Positions 1 to 7,115 of a stretch of DNA of 14,829 nucleotides are shown here, in pieces. Source of the stretch: Methanobrevibacter sp. GTDB lineage: Archaea > Methanobacteriota > Methanobacteria > Methanobacteriales > Methanobacteriaceae. The stretch is from positions 1 through 14,829 of the forward strand of contig JAGCLR010000358.1 of assembly GCA_017646885.1 (NCBI GenBank). Direction: 5' to 3'. The notes beneath the pieces are model-generated. The model was given only the letters and a program-made list of their open reading frames with translations. It searched no databases and was not told the DNA's origin. Each line of letters begins with the position of its first letter. Position 1 is the first letter of the stretch. The translations under genes and the position numbers were made by a program.

Positions 1-1005
1 ATCAAAATCAGGTTCTGGAAGAGCGTTTTTCTTTTTGGATTTTTTAGGTTTTGCTTCTTTAACAGGTTTTTCTTCAGCTACTTCCTCTTCAGCTTCAGGA
101 GCTTCTTCCTCAGCCTCTTCAGCAACTTCTTCTACTGCTTCCTCTTCAGCTACTTCTTCCTCAGCCTCTTCCTCAGCAGTTTCTTCTTCAGCTACTTCTT
201 CTTCAGCTTCTTCAACAACTTCTTCTGTTTCTTCGATTTCTTCAACTACTTCTTCAGTTGCATCTGCAACTTGTTCTTCTTCTTGGTTTTCAACAACTAC
301 GTCAGTAGTTTCAACTACTTCAGTTTCTACAGCAACTTCTTTATCCACGTCAGCATCTCCTTCAGTGTTTTCAGAGTTTAAATTAATGATGACATTTAAA
401 ACGTCAGTTAAATCACGGGTTTCCACAATGATGTCTGCATTTTCCTTTAAAGCAGGTTTTGCATTAAAAGCAATTCCATATTTAGCAGATTCAATCATGG
501 AAATATCATTTGCTCCATCTCCAACAGCAACACATTCATCTAAGGTAAAACCTTTCTCTTCAATGAGCTCGGATAGAACATCTAATTTTGAACCTGATAC
601 TAATGGTCCAGTAACTTCACCAGTCAAGATCCCGTCTTCCTCAACTAATGAATTTGTGAATATGTTATCCACATCAAGTTTTCCCTTAATAGTATCGGCG
701 ATTATATCAAAACTACCGCTAATAATGGCTACTTCAAAACCGTTTTCCTTTAAAGTGGAAACGGTTTCTTCAGCTCCTTTCATTAGAGGCATTTCATTAG
801 CTAATGTTTTAATATCGTCAGTAGCAACTCCTTTAAGAAGTCCTACTCTTTTCTTAATGGATGTTTCGAAGTCAATATCACCTTGCATAGCCTGCTCGGT
901 GATTGCTGCAATTTGATCTTCAATATTAATTAATTTTCCAATCTCGTCTATGCCCTCACCATCAATAATAACATTATCTAAGTCAAATACTACAAGTTTA
1001 ATCAA
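1..1005 (-). CDS. serB: Phosphoserine phosphatase SerB with long Glu-rich C-terminal tail (3' end off the window)
   Basis: HAD-superfamily phosphatase that converts O-phosphoserine to serine, the last step of serine synthesis; cytosolic. Visible motifs: motif I FDLDNV with D8 (nucleophile) and D10; motif II ISGSFD with S96; motif III GDGAND with D163 and D167. The core of about 209 residues matches normal SerB length. From about residue 210 to at least 335 the protein continues as a low-complexity tail rich in Glu, Ala and Val, then turns Lys-rich (KPKKSKKK) near the left edge with no stop seen. Start is TTG at 1005-1003, chosen because GGTGA (1015-1011) sits 5 nt upstream and the protein then begins MIKLVVFDLD. 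It starts 12 nt after the tbp stop, so the two are probably one transcript. The family call is solid; the function of the tail is unknown. Confidence 0.9.
   Translation of the reverse strand, partial: MIKLVVFDLDNVIIDGEGIDEIGKLINIEDQIAAITEQAMQGDIDFETSIKKRVGLLKGVATDDIKTLANEMPLMKGAEETVSTLKENGFEVAIISGSFDIIADTIKGKLDVDNIFTNSLVEEDGILTGEVTGPLVSGSKLDVLSELIEEKGFTLDECVAVGDGANDISMIESAKYGIAFNAKPALKENADIIVETRDLTDVLNVIINLNSENTEGDADVDKEVAVETEVVETTDVVVENQEEEQVADATEEVVEEIEETEEVVEEAEEEVAEEETAEEEAEEEVAEEEAVEEVAEEAEEEAPEAEEEVAEEKPVKEAKPKKSKKKNALPEPDFD
61..300 (-). repeat. Low-complexity Glu/Ala/Val-coding tract inside serB
   Basis: In the serB frame about half of these 80 codons encode Glu (GAA/GAG), with Ala and Val making up most of the rest, in irregular units such as EEVAEE, EEAEEE and EEEVAEE. 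The coding strand is strongly purine-rich. The pattern looks like slippage-prone, degenerate tandem duplication of short units and is probably variable in length between strains. The opposite strand reads as a Ser/Ala/Thr-rich open frame, which is only a composition shadow. Confidence 0.8.
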
Positions 1006-1017
1006 TAATATCACCAA

Positions 1018-1563
1018 TTATATTAAGTCCAATTCGCTAAGTCTAGCTTTTGCATTTTCTACACCTAACCTAGCGTCTTTTTTGGTTTTAGCTCCAGTAC
1101 AAACAACTTTTCCGGAACCGAATAATAATAATACAACTTTAGGATCAGATAAACGGTATACTAAACCAGGGAATTGTTCTGGTTCATATTCAGTGTTTTC
1201 TAATTCCAAAGCAACTGCTTCTAAATTTAAAGTAGATTGTAAATTTGCAGAAGCAACAATGTTTTGAATTTTAATATCAAACTCATGAGGAATCTCAGTA
1301 TCAATAGTTCTCATAAGGTCGACAGTTTTTTTAATAGCTAATTTTGAATCATCGATTGATTTAGCACCAGTACATACAAGTTTACCGGAACTAAAAATTA
1401 AAGCAGCAGTTTTAGGATCTTGAAGTTTAAATACTAATCCTGGGAACTGTTCTCTGTTAAAATCGACACCTTCTAACGCTTTTGCAACTTCAGTAAGAAC
1501 AATGTCTTTACCAATGCTTGCAGAAGCTACAATGTTTTCTATTTTTATATCAACATCGGTCAA
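1018..1563 (-). CDS. tbp: TATA-box-binding protein (TBP)
   Basis: General transcription factor that binds box A and, with TFB, recruits RNA polymerase. The 181-residue protein is two direct repeats of about 90 residues, the hallmark saddle of TBP. Repeat 1 (about 5-86) has IKIENIVASAS, EQFPGLVFKL and GKLVCTGAKS; repeat 2 (about 95-178) has IKIQNIVASAN, EQFPGLVYRL and GKVVCTGAKT. Start is TTG, supported by a strong GGAGGT six nt upstream (1575-1570). There is almost no acidic C-terminal tail beyond LSELDLI. It is the first gene of a probable tbp-serB transcript; a palindromic TATA element lies about 150 bp upstream. Confidence 0.97.
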   Translation of the reverse strand: MTDVDIKIENIVASASIGKDIVLTEVAKALEGVDFNREQFPGLVFKLQDPKTAALIFSSGKLVCTGAKSIDDSKLAIKKTVDLMRTIDTEIPHEFDIKIQNIVASANLQSTLNLEAVALELENTEYEPEQFPGLVYRLSDPKVVLLLFGSGKVVCTGAKTKKDARLGVENAKARLSELDLI

Positions 1564-1927
1564 TTTATTACCTCCAAAATTATTTAAAAAAAGTAAGTAA
1601 ATATTTTAAAAAATTAATATAATTTTAGTTTTGACAAATAAAGAAAATTGACAATAAAAATCAGTTAAAATTAATAATTTTTTGATTAAAATTTTTACTA
1701 ATAAAATATATCATTTATATAGTATATAAAGTTATGCTTATAAATCATATAAAAGGTAATAACTTTTTACATATAAAGTATTAATAAAAACTGAATAGGA
1801 CCATTTATAAATGTATTTGAAACAAATATAAAATTGAATTAAAAAAATTAAAAAATGTTTAGAAAAAATAATTTCGAAAAATGATTTCAAAAAAATTTAA
1901 AAAATATAACTCAAGTGAGATAATCTT
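1564..1927. other. AT-rich divergent spacer between tbp and the CYTH gene
   Basis: No credible gene is seen in these 364 bp; all frames are broken by stops. The spacer must hold the promoters of tbp (leftward) and of the CYTH gene (rightward). Several box-A-like AT stretches occur, the best being the palindrome at 1714-1730. A weak TATA-like stretch around 1895-1906 could give a short leader for the rightward gene, whose ribosome-binding site is probably AGTGAG (1914-1919), 8 nt before the ATG. Confidence 0.6.
1714..1730. promoter_or_regulatory. Perfect palindrome containing a consensus TATA box on each strand
   Basis: TTTATATAGTATATAAA is an 8-1-8 perfect palindrome. It gives the archaeal box A consensus TTTATATA on the plus strand (1714-1721) and on the minus strand (1730-1723). 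Firing leftward it would start tbp transcription near 1700, leaving a leader of about 135 nt; rightward it would leave about 185 nt before the CYTH gene. I see no strong purine-rich BRE next to either copy, so orientation is undecided. Promoter use is inferred. Confidence 0.4.
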
Positions 1928-2473
1928 ATGATTGAAGTAGAAGTGAAAGCTAAAATAGAAAGTTTTGATGAAATGAGAAAAAAGCTTGATGAAATCGGTG
2001 CAGTGAAAGTCAAGACAGAACATCAGGAAGACAGGTATTTCAACAGCCCTGTAAAGGACTTTGCAGAAACTGATGAAGCCCTAAGGATAAGGGAAACAAG
2101 ATCTGAAGAAAAACACAATCTCTTTATAACTTACAAAGGCCCTAAAATCGATGCAAAAAGCAAGACTCGAGAAGAGGTTGAAATGGAAATTGAAGATGCA
2201 GATAAAGCTTCAAAAATATTCGAATTCTTAGGCTTCAATGAAGTTAGAACAGTGATAAAGGACAGAGAATATTACAAGTATGAAAACTACGAAATAAGCC
2301 TTGACAATGTCCATGGCTTGGAACCCTATATGGAAATAGAAATAAGCTTAGAGGACAATTGCGACTATACGGAAGCCCAAAACAGCATATTTGAATTGTT
2401 TGAAAAATTAGGAATCATCGATGGCTTTGAAAGAACTTCCTATTTGGAATTGCTGGAAGAGATGGATGAGTGA
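1928..2473 (+). CDS. CYTH-domain protein (class IV adenylate cyclase / triphosphatase-like)
   Basis: A 181-residue single-domain CYTH (CyaB-ThTPase) tunnel-fold protein. The signature ExExK is at the extreme N-terminus (E3, E5, K7 in MIEVEVKAK). Further charged strands that line the tunnel follow: LRIRET, FITYKGPK, REEVEMEIED, VIKDREYYKYENYEISLDNV and EIEISLED. Members hydrolyse or cyclise triphosphorylated substrates with divalent metal; archaeal members are usually labelled CyaB, but their substrates are mostly unproven and could be inorganic triphosphate, thiamine triphosphate or ATP. It opens the plus-strand block, divergent from tbp, with 149 bp before aksA, so co-transcription is uncertain. 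Family is confident; substrate is not. Confidence 0.85.
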   Translation: MIEVEVKAKIESFDEMRKKLDEIGAVKVKTEHQEDRYFNSPVKDFAETDEALRIRETRSEEKHNLFITYKGPKIDAKSKTREEVEMEIEDADKASKIFEFLGFNEVRTVIKDREYYKYENYEISLDNVHGLEPYMEIEISLEDNCDYTEAQNSIFELFEKLGIIDGFERTSYLELLEEMDE

Positions 2474-2568
2474 AAGTTCATTTAATTAGAAAAAAATGTA
2501 AAAGTTTATAATGAAAAAATACAAAATTTATTATATTAAATTTAAACTAAAGAAAACTTTAACTAAAA

Positions 2569-2585
2569 CTTTAAGAAACTTAAAG
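2569..2585 (+). promoter_or_regulatory. Small hairpin in the aksA leader
   Basis: CTTTAAG and CTTAAAG form a perfect 7-bp inverted repeat with an AAA loop, 37 nt before the aksA ATG. It lies in an A-rich leader with repeated ACTTTAA words. An AT-rich box (TTTATTATATT, 2527-2537) lies upstream and would start transcription near 2552, placing the hairpin in the 5' leader. A chance origin in such AT-rich DNA is quite possible. Confidence 0.25.
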
Positions 2586-2622
2586 AAAATTTAACTACAA
2601 GACATAAAGAGTTGATAAAAAA

Positions 2623-3801
2623 ATGCAATATTATACAAGTCCTTTCAACAAGGAAGAGGAATACAAATTCCCAAAAGATATTACTATTTATGATACAACT
2701 TTAAGAGATGGGGAACAGACTCCAGGAGTATGTTTCTCACTGGATGACAAATTGGAAATAGCTAGAAAGCTTGATCAATTAAGAATCCATCAAATTGAAG
2801 CGGGATTCCCAATCGTCTCAGACAGAGAATCAGCTGCAGTCAAGACAATAGCTAACGAAGGATTGGATGCTGAAATCATCTGTTTGGCAAGAACCAAAAA
2901 AGGAGACATTGACAGAGCCCTTGACTGTGATGTAGATGGAATCATTACATTTATGGGAACTTCCGACATTCATTTGGAACATAAAATGCATATCAAAAGG
3001 CAGGAAGCATTGAACATCTGCATGAAATCAATTGAATATGCAAAGGATCATGGATTGTTTGTAGCATTTTCAGCAGAAGATGCAACAAGAACTGACTTGG
3101 ACTTCTTGAAAAGAGTTTACTCAAAAGCAGAAAGCTATGGTGCTGACAGAGTGCACATTGCAGATACTGTTGGAGCAATCACTCCACAAGGAATCACATT
3201 CCTAATAAAGGAACTTAGAAAAGTGACTAATGTTCAAATAGCTATGCATTGTCATAATGACTTCGGATTAGCTGTTATAAACTCAATTTATGGATTGCTC
3301 GCAGGAGGAAGTGCTGTTTCAACAACCGTTAACGGTATTGGTGAAAGAGCAGGAAACGCTTCCCTTGAAGAGTTGATCATGTCTTTAAAATTGTTATATG
3401 GAAAAGACTTAGGCTTCAAGACAAAATACATTCAAGAGTTATCTGAATTGGTATCCAAGAAAACAGGATTGGAAATTCCATACAATAAGCCAATTGTAGG
3501 TAAGAATGTATTTAGACATGAATCCGGAATCCATGTTGATGCAGTTATTGAAGAGCCTCTTACTTATGAGCCATATTTACCTGAACTCGTTGGTCAAAGA
3601 AGACAATTGGTTTTAGGAAAACATTCCGGTTGCAGAGCCGTTAAGGCAAAACTTGACGAATGTGGATTTAAAGTAACCAATGACCAACTTTGCCAAATCG
3701 TGAAAAAGGTAAAGGAAAGCAGAGAAGAAGGAAAATACATTGACGATGATGTATTTAAAGACATTGTAAGAAGCATTGATTCAAATTATGTTGATTTATA
3801 A
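2623..3801 (+). CDS. aksA: Homocitrate synthase AksA (coenzyme B biosynthesis)
   Basis: Condenses acetyl-CoA with 2-oxoglutarate to homocitrate, and in methanogens repeats this on longer 2-oxo acids to build the chain of coenzyme B. The protein is a DRE-TIM metallolyase: YDTTLRDGEQTPG at residues 23-35 (R28, D29), the metal-binding HCHND at 209-213, and a GERAGN / GIHVDAV-type subdomain. At 392 residues it lacks the C-terminal leucine-binding LeuA dimer domain of full 2-isopropylmalate synthases (about 500 residues), as expected for AksA. The next gene is a homoaconitase-type large subunit, which supports homocitrate over citramalate or isopropylmalate chemistry. CimA or a short LeuA is the main alternative. 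The ribosome-binding site is weak (GAGTTGAT upstream of the ATG). Confidence 0.87.
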   Translation: MQYYTSPFNKEEEYKFPKDITIYDTTLRDGEQTPGVCFSLDDKLEIARKLDQLRIHQIEAGFPIVSDRESAAVKTIANEGLDAEIICLARTKKGDIDRALDCDVDGIITFMGTSDIHLEHKMHIKRQEALNICMKSIEYAKDHGLFVAFSAEDATRTDLDFLKRVYSKAESYGADRVHIADTVGAITPQGITFLIKELRKVTNVQIAMHCHNDFGLAVINSIYGLLAGGSAVSTTVNGIGERAGNASLEELIMSLKLLYGKDLGFKTKYIQELSELVSKKTGLEIPYNKPIVGKNVFRHESGIHVDAVIEEPLTYEPYLPELVGQRRQLVLGKHSGCRAVKAKLDECGFKVTNDQLCQIVKKVKESREEGKYIDDDVFKDIVRSIDSNYVDL

Positions 3802-3811
3802 ATAATCAACA

Positions 3812-3910
3812 TTTCTTTTTTTATTTTTTAATTATTTTCATAAAATCTATTTTTAACTAATCCTATTTTTCAAAGCTATTTTTTAAACTTATTTTTAAAC
3901 CTATTTTTAA
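3812..3910 (+). terminator. T-rich termination region after aksA with repeated CTATTTTT words
   Basis: Eleven bases after the aksA stop is a nearly pure T stretch (3812-3829). It is followed by five words of the form CTATTTTT or a close variant, beginning at 3847, 3863, 3876, 3888 and 3901, spaced 12-16 bp. Archaeal termination relies on U-rich tracts without a required hairpin, so this is a plausible multi-site terminator. The remaining spacer to 4030 holds candidate TATA boxes for hacA (for example around 3940-3948). Confidence 0.5.
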
Positions 3911-4030
3911 AGCATTAAAACTGAGATTAATATAAATAAATTTATAAATCTAATGGATTAAATTATAAAAATAGATATAAAATTAAATTAATTAAATTAA
4001 AGATATTGATAAATTTTTAGGAGATTAAAT

Positions 4031-5284
4031 TTGAATATTTCAGAAAAAATATTATCTCAGAAAATAGGTCGTGAAGTCATTCCTGGAGAAATAATCGAAG
4101 TGGATGTTGATTTGGCAATGTCCCATGATGGAACTTCACCTCCTGCAATAAAAACCTTTGAGAAAATAAGCGATAAGGTATGGGACAATGAAAAGATAGT
4201 CATTGTCTTTGACCATAATGTTCCTGCAAACACCATAGGATCTGCAGAGTTTCAAAAGGTAGCTAGAAACTTCATTAAAACTCAAGGGATTAAGAATCAT
4301 TACATTCATGGAGAAGGAATATGCCATCAAGTGCTTCCTGAAAAAGGACACGTTGAGCCTGGAAAGATCATAGTAGGTGCAGACTCACATACATGTACCT
4401 ATGGAGCATTCGGAGCATTTTCCACTGGAATGGGTGCTACTGATTTAGCTATGGTCTATGCCACTGGAAAGACATGGTTCATGGTTCCTGAATCCTTCAA
4501 GATAGAAGTTGAAGGAAAATTGAATCCAGGCATCACTTCAAAGGACTTGATCTTGAATATCATTGGAGAGATTGGAATAGCTGGAGCTACCTATAAGACT
4601 GCAGAATTCTGCGGAGATACAATCGACAATCTGGATGTTGAAAGCAGAATGACCATGACAAACATGGCTATAGAGATGGGTGCAAAAAACGGAATTATGG
4701 AACCTAATCAGTCCACAATTGAATATGTTTGCGAAAGAACAGGCAAAACAAAGGACCAATTGAATATCCTAAAATCAGATGAGGATTCCGTTTACGAAAA
4801 GGAATTCTTGTTTAATGTAGATGATATGGAAGCACAAATAGCTTGTCCTAATGATGTGGATAATGTAAAGCCATTGTCACAAGTTGCTGGAACCCATATT
4901 GACCAAGGATTCATTGGTTCATGTACAAATGGAAGATTATCAGACCTTGCACAAGCAGCAGCTGTCCTTGAAGGAAAGCAAGTCCATGATGATGTCAGAT
5001 TAATCATCATACCTGCATCAAAGGAAATATACCAAAAGGCAATGGACTTAGGATACATAAAAACATTCTTGGATGCTGGAGCTATGGTATCCAACCCTGG
5101 TTGCGGACCATGTTTAGGTGGACATATGGGAGTACTGTCTGAAGGTGAAACAAGCATTTCCTCTACAAACAGAAACTTCAAAGGAAGAATGGGAGATCCA
5201 AACTCTTCAGTCTATTTGGCTAATGCAGGAGTGGTGGCAGCATCTGCAATAAGAGGATTCATTGAAAATCCAGATAATCTTTAA
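4031..5284 (+). CDS. hacA: Homoaconitase / 3-isopropylmalate dehydratase-type large subunit (HacA/AksD)
   Basis: Large catalytic subunit of a two-subunit aconitase-family dehydratase that isomerises homocitrate to homoisocitrate via homoaconitate. The three [4Fe-4S] cysteines are visible: C298 in GSCTNG, and C358 and C361 in NPGCGPCLG. Other family signatures are DHNVPANT, HGEGICHQVLPE and GADSHTCTYGAFGAFSTGMGATD. At 417 residues it matches archaeal LeuC/HacA, not a full-length aconitase. Start is TTG with AGGAGA 6 nt upstream. No small subunit lies beside it, so the partner (HacB/AksE) must be elsewhere. Position after aksA favours HacA, but LeuC and HacA cannot be separated from the large-subunit sequence alone. 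Confidence 0.85.
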   Translation: MNISEKILSQKIGREVIPGEIIEVDVDLAMSHDGTSPPAIKTFEKISDKVWDNEKIVIVFDHNVPANTIGSAEFQKVARNFIKTQGIKNHYIHGEGICHQVLPEKGHVEPGKIIVGADSHTCTYGAFGAFSTGMGATDLAMVYATGKTWFMVPESFKIEVEGKLNPGITSKDLILNIIGEIGIAGATYKTAEFCGDTIDNLDVESRMTMTNMAIEMGAKNGIMEPNQSTIEYVCERTGKTKDQLNILKSDEDSVYEKEFLFNVDDMEAQIACPNDVDNVKPLSQVAGTHIDQGFIGSCTNGRLSDLAQAAAVLEGKQVHDDVRLIIIPASKEIYQKAMDLGYIKTFLDAGAMVSNPGCGPCLGGHMGVLSEGETSISSTNRNFKGRMGDPNSSVYLANAGVVAASAIRGFIENPDNL

Positions 5285-5291
5285 ATTATTA

Positions 5292-5347
5292 GAAACTTTT
5301 CAAAGAATTAGAACTTATCGAATAATTGGAAAACTTATCAAATAATA
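5292..5347 (+). repeat. Three degenerate tandem copies of an 18-20 bp unit
   Basis: Between hacA and the next gene the cores AACTTTTCAAAGAAT, AACTTATCGAATAAT and AACTTATCAAATAAT begin at 5294, 5312 and 5332. The last two differ at one position. They sit 28-80 bp before the DUF98 start and could be promoter or operator DNA, or simply a decayed duplication. Confidence 0.5.
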
Positions 5348-5374
5348 AAATCCATTTACACGGAGATTGCTATT

Positions 5375-5941
5375 ATGTCAAAAACTGCTGACAATGATGT
5401 AAATGTAAGATTGATTGAAAAAATCAATCGTGTCGAAGAGGAATATGAAAAGAATTTTTCAAACACTCAAAAAATTCTAATGACTACAGATGGCTCAATT
5501 ACAGCTATTTTGGATGTACTCTATGGAAAAATTGACTTGAAAACCTTAGAACAGCATTTTGAAGAGGCAACAGAGGAAAGTGCATCTTTAGTGAATGTTG
5601 ATGCTGGTGATGAAGTCAACTATAGGGAAATCGTAATGCATAAGGATGAACAGCCTTTAATCTATGCAGTTTCCTACATTCCTCTAAAAAGATTGACTAA
5701 GGAAATAAAAGAGGACTTGGTTAGAGCAGACATCCCTATTGGAAGAATCCTAAAGAAATATAATATTGAATCCAGAAGGGAAATAAATGTTATTCAAATA
5801 GAAAAGCCATCAGAAAAGCTTAAGGAACTTTACAATACTGAAGAGGATTTCTTGGCAAGGGATTACACAATTATACACAAAGGGGAAATCCTGATGTGGA
5901 TTAAGGAATTCTTCCCAGTGAATTACTTTACTGAAATCTAA
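5375..5941 (+). CDS. Chorismate pyruvate-lyase-like protein (DUF98 / Rv2949c family)
   Basis: A 188-residue cytosolic protein resembling the DUF98 (Rv2949c-like) chorismate lyases, which split chorismate into 4-hydroxybenzoate and pyruvate. Family-like segments in order: TTDGSITAILDVLYG (about 38-52), EVNYREIVMH, an ISYIP-type strand (YAVSYIPLKRL), PIGRILKKYNIESRREI with its paired basic residues, and a C-terminal EDFLARDYTIIHKGEILMWI strand. Start ATG has GGAGAT 7 nt upstream. Methanogens have no ubiquinone; a plausible role is 4-hydroxybenzoate supply for the aryl group of tetrahydromethanopterin, which is inference. Neighbours in other cofactor pathways (coenzyme B) fit but do not prove this. 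An unrelated ligand-sensing role is also possible. Confidence 0.75.
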   Translation: MSKTADNDVNVRLIEKINRVEEEYEKNFSNTQKILMTTDGSITAILDVLYGKIDLKTLEQHFEEATEESASLVNVDAGDEVNYREIVMHKDEQPLIYAVSYIPLKRLTKEIKEDLVRADIPIGRILKKYNIESRREINVIQIEKPSEKLKELYNTEEDFLARDYTIIHKGEILMWIKEFFPVNYFTEI

Positions 5942-6021
5942 ATTAAATAATGCATGATTAATTAATGTATAGTTTACTAAACATGAAAAATAGTTCTCAA
6001 ATGCTCTATTTCACAAAACAG

Positions 6022-6030
6022 ATATATAAA
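6022..6030 (+). promoter_or_regulatory. Candidate TATA box for fen
   Basis: ATATATAAA preceded by an A-rich stretch, about 70 bp before the fen ATG. Initiation 25 bp downstream would give a leader of about 50 nt. Confidence 0.4.
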
Positions 6031-6099
6031 AGAGATTCAAAATAAAAAATAAGAAATATTACTAAGTAAAAATGACAATTATGAATTAAGGTGGATGAT

Positions 6100-7086
6100 A
6101 TGGGAGTAAAATTTAAAGACATAGTTTCTCCAGAAGAAATTAGTCTAAAGGATTTGGAAGGCAGAACTGTAGCAATTGATGCATACAACACAATCTATCA
6201 GTTCCTGTCAGGTATTCGTCAAAGAGATGGAAGTCCTCTTATGGATCAAAATGGAAATGTAACCTCCCATTTAAGCGGAATTCTTTACAGAACTGCAGCT
6301 ATAGTTGACAAGGGCATAAAGCCAATCTATGTTTTTGATGGAGAAAGCCATGAGCACAAGGCAAAAACCCTTGAACAAAGAAGAGCCATCAAGGAAGAGG
6401 CAATGGAAAAATGGGAAGAGGCTAAAGCTGCAGGAAACATTGAAGAAGCAAGAAAATTTGCTATAAGAACTTCCAGAATGTCACCTTATATCCTTGAATC
6501 CTCAAAGAAATTACTTGAATATATGGGAATCCCTTATGTTCAGGCTATTGGCGAAGGTGAAGCCCAAGGAGCTTATATGGTAGAGCAAGGAGACGCCTGG
6601 GCAGTGGCTTCACAGGATTATGACTGTCTCTTGTTTGGAGCGCCTCGTATCGTCAGAAACCTTACATTAAGTGGAGGAATGTCAAACCTTGAATATCTTG
6701 AACTTGAAAAGGTTCTTGAAGAAATAGACTTGACAAGAGAACAATTGATTGATGTGGCTTTGATGGTTGGTACCGACTTCAACGAAGGAATTCATGGAAT
6801 CGGTGCAAAAACAGGATTGAAATTAATCAGAAACAATAGCTTGGAAGACATTTTAGTTCAAAAGGGAATCACAGAAGTGGAAGTGGAACCTGATGAACTT
6901 AGAGACATTTTCCTCAAGCATGAAGTGAATACTGACTATGACATCAAGTTCAAAGCTGCAAAAAAAGACAAGCTTGTTGAATTCATGTGTGAAGAGCATG
7001 GATTTTCCGAAAGCAGAGTCTTGAATGTTACAGAAAAACTAAAGAAATTAAGTTCAACTCAAAAAAGCTTAGAAGATTGGTTCTAA
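6100..7086 (+). CDS. fen: Flap endonuclease 1 (FEN-1)
   Basis: Structure-specific 5' flap endonuclease that removes RNA primers and flaps during Okazaki-fragment maturation and repair. The metal-binding carboxylates are all present: D27 (AIDAYN), D80 (VFDG), E152 and E154 (GEGEAQ), D173 and D175 (SQDYDC), D226 (VGTDF). A helix-hairpin-helix lies at about GIHGIGAKTGLKLI. The last eight residues, QKSLEDWF (321-328), are a canonical PIP box for docking to PCNA. I start at ATG 6100 and not GTG 6091, because FEN-1 proteins begin MGV with a functional N-terminal region and AGGTGG (6089-6094) then serves as the ribosome-binding site. Length 328 residues is normal for archaea. All key residues are intact. 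Confidence 0.97.
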   Translation: MGVKFKDIVSPEEISLKDLEGRTVAIDAYNTIYQFLSGIRQRDGSPLMDQNGNVTSHLSGILYRTAAIVDKGIKPIYVFDGESHEHKAKTLEQRRAIKEEAMEKWEEAKAAGNIEEARKFAIRTSRMSPYILESSKKLLEYMGIPYVQAIGEGEAQGAYMVEQGDAWAVASQDYDCLLFGAPRIVRNLTLSGGMSNLEYLELEKVLEEIDLTREQLIDVALMVGTDFNEGIHGIGAKTGLKLIRNNSLEDILVQKGITEVEVEPDELRDIFLKHEVNTDYDIKFKAAKKDKLVEFMCEEHGFSESRVLNVTEKLKKLSSTQKSLEDWF

Positions 7087-7095
7087 ACCAGTCTT

Positions 7096-7115
7096 CGTTA
7101 CTATTTTTAATAACG
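7096..7115. terminator. Inverted repeat with T-tract loop between convergent genes
   Basis: CGTTA and TAACG pair around a loop containing CTATTTTT. It lies 10 bp after the fen stop and overlaps the last codons and stop of the convergent minus-strand gene. A T-tract is present for rightward transcripts only; the 5-bp stem is weak. Confidence 0.35.

Noticed and set aside
35..916. Long plus-strand open frame rich in Ser, Ala and Thr, resembling a surface adhesin
   Set aside because: It is the antisense shadow of serB; the Ser/Ala runs come from the complement of GAA/GCT repeats, and it has no ribosome-binding site or signal peptide.
950..1267. Plus-strand open frame of 105 residues
   Set aside because: It lies antisense across the serB start and the 3' half of tbp, both of which have clear family matches.
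3847..3910. Spaced CTATTTTT repeats as a CRISPR-like array
   Set aside because: Units are only 8-11 bp with 12-16 bp spacing, no unique spacers of normal length and no cas genes; T-rich termination explains them better.
6091..6099. GTG at 6091 as the FEN-1 start
   Set aside because: It would add MDD before the conserved MGV start and destroy the AGGTGG ribosome-binding site for the ATG at 6100.
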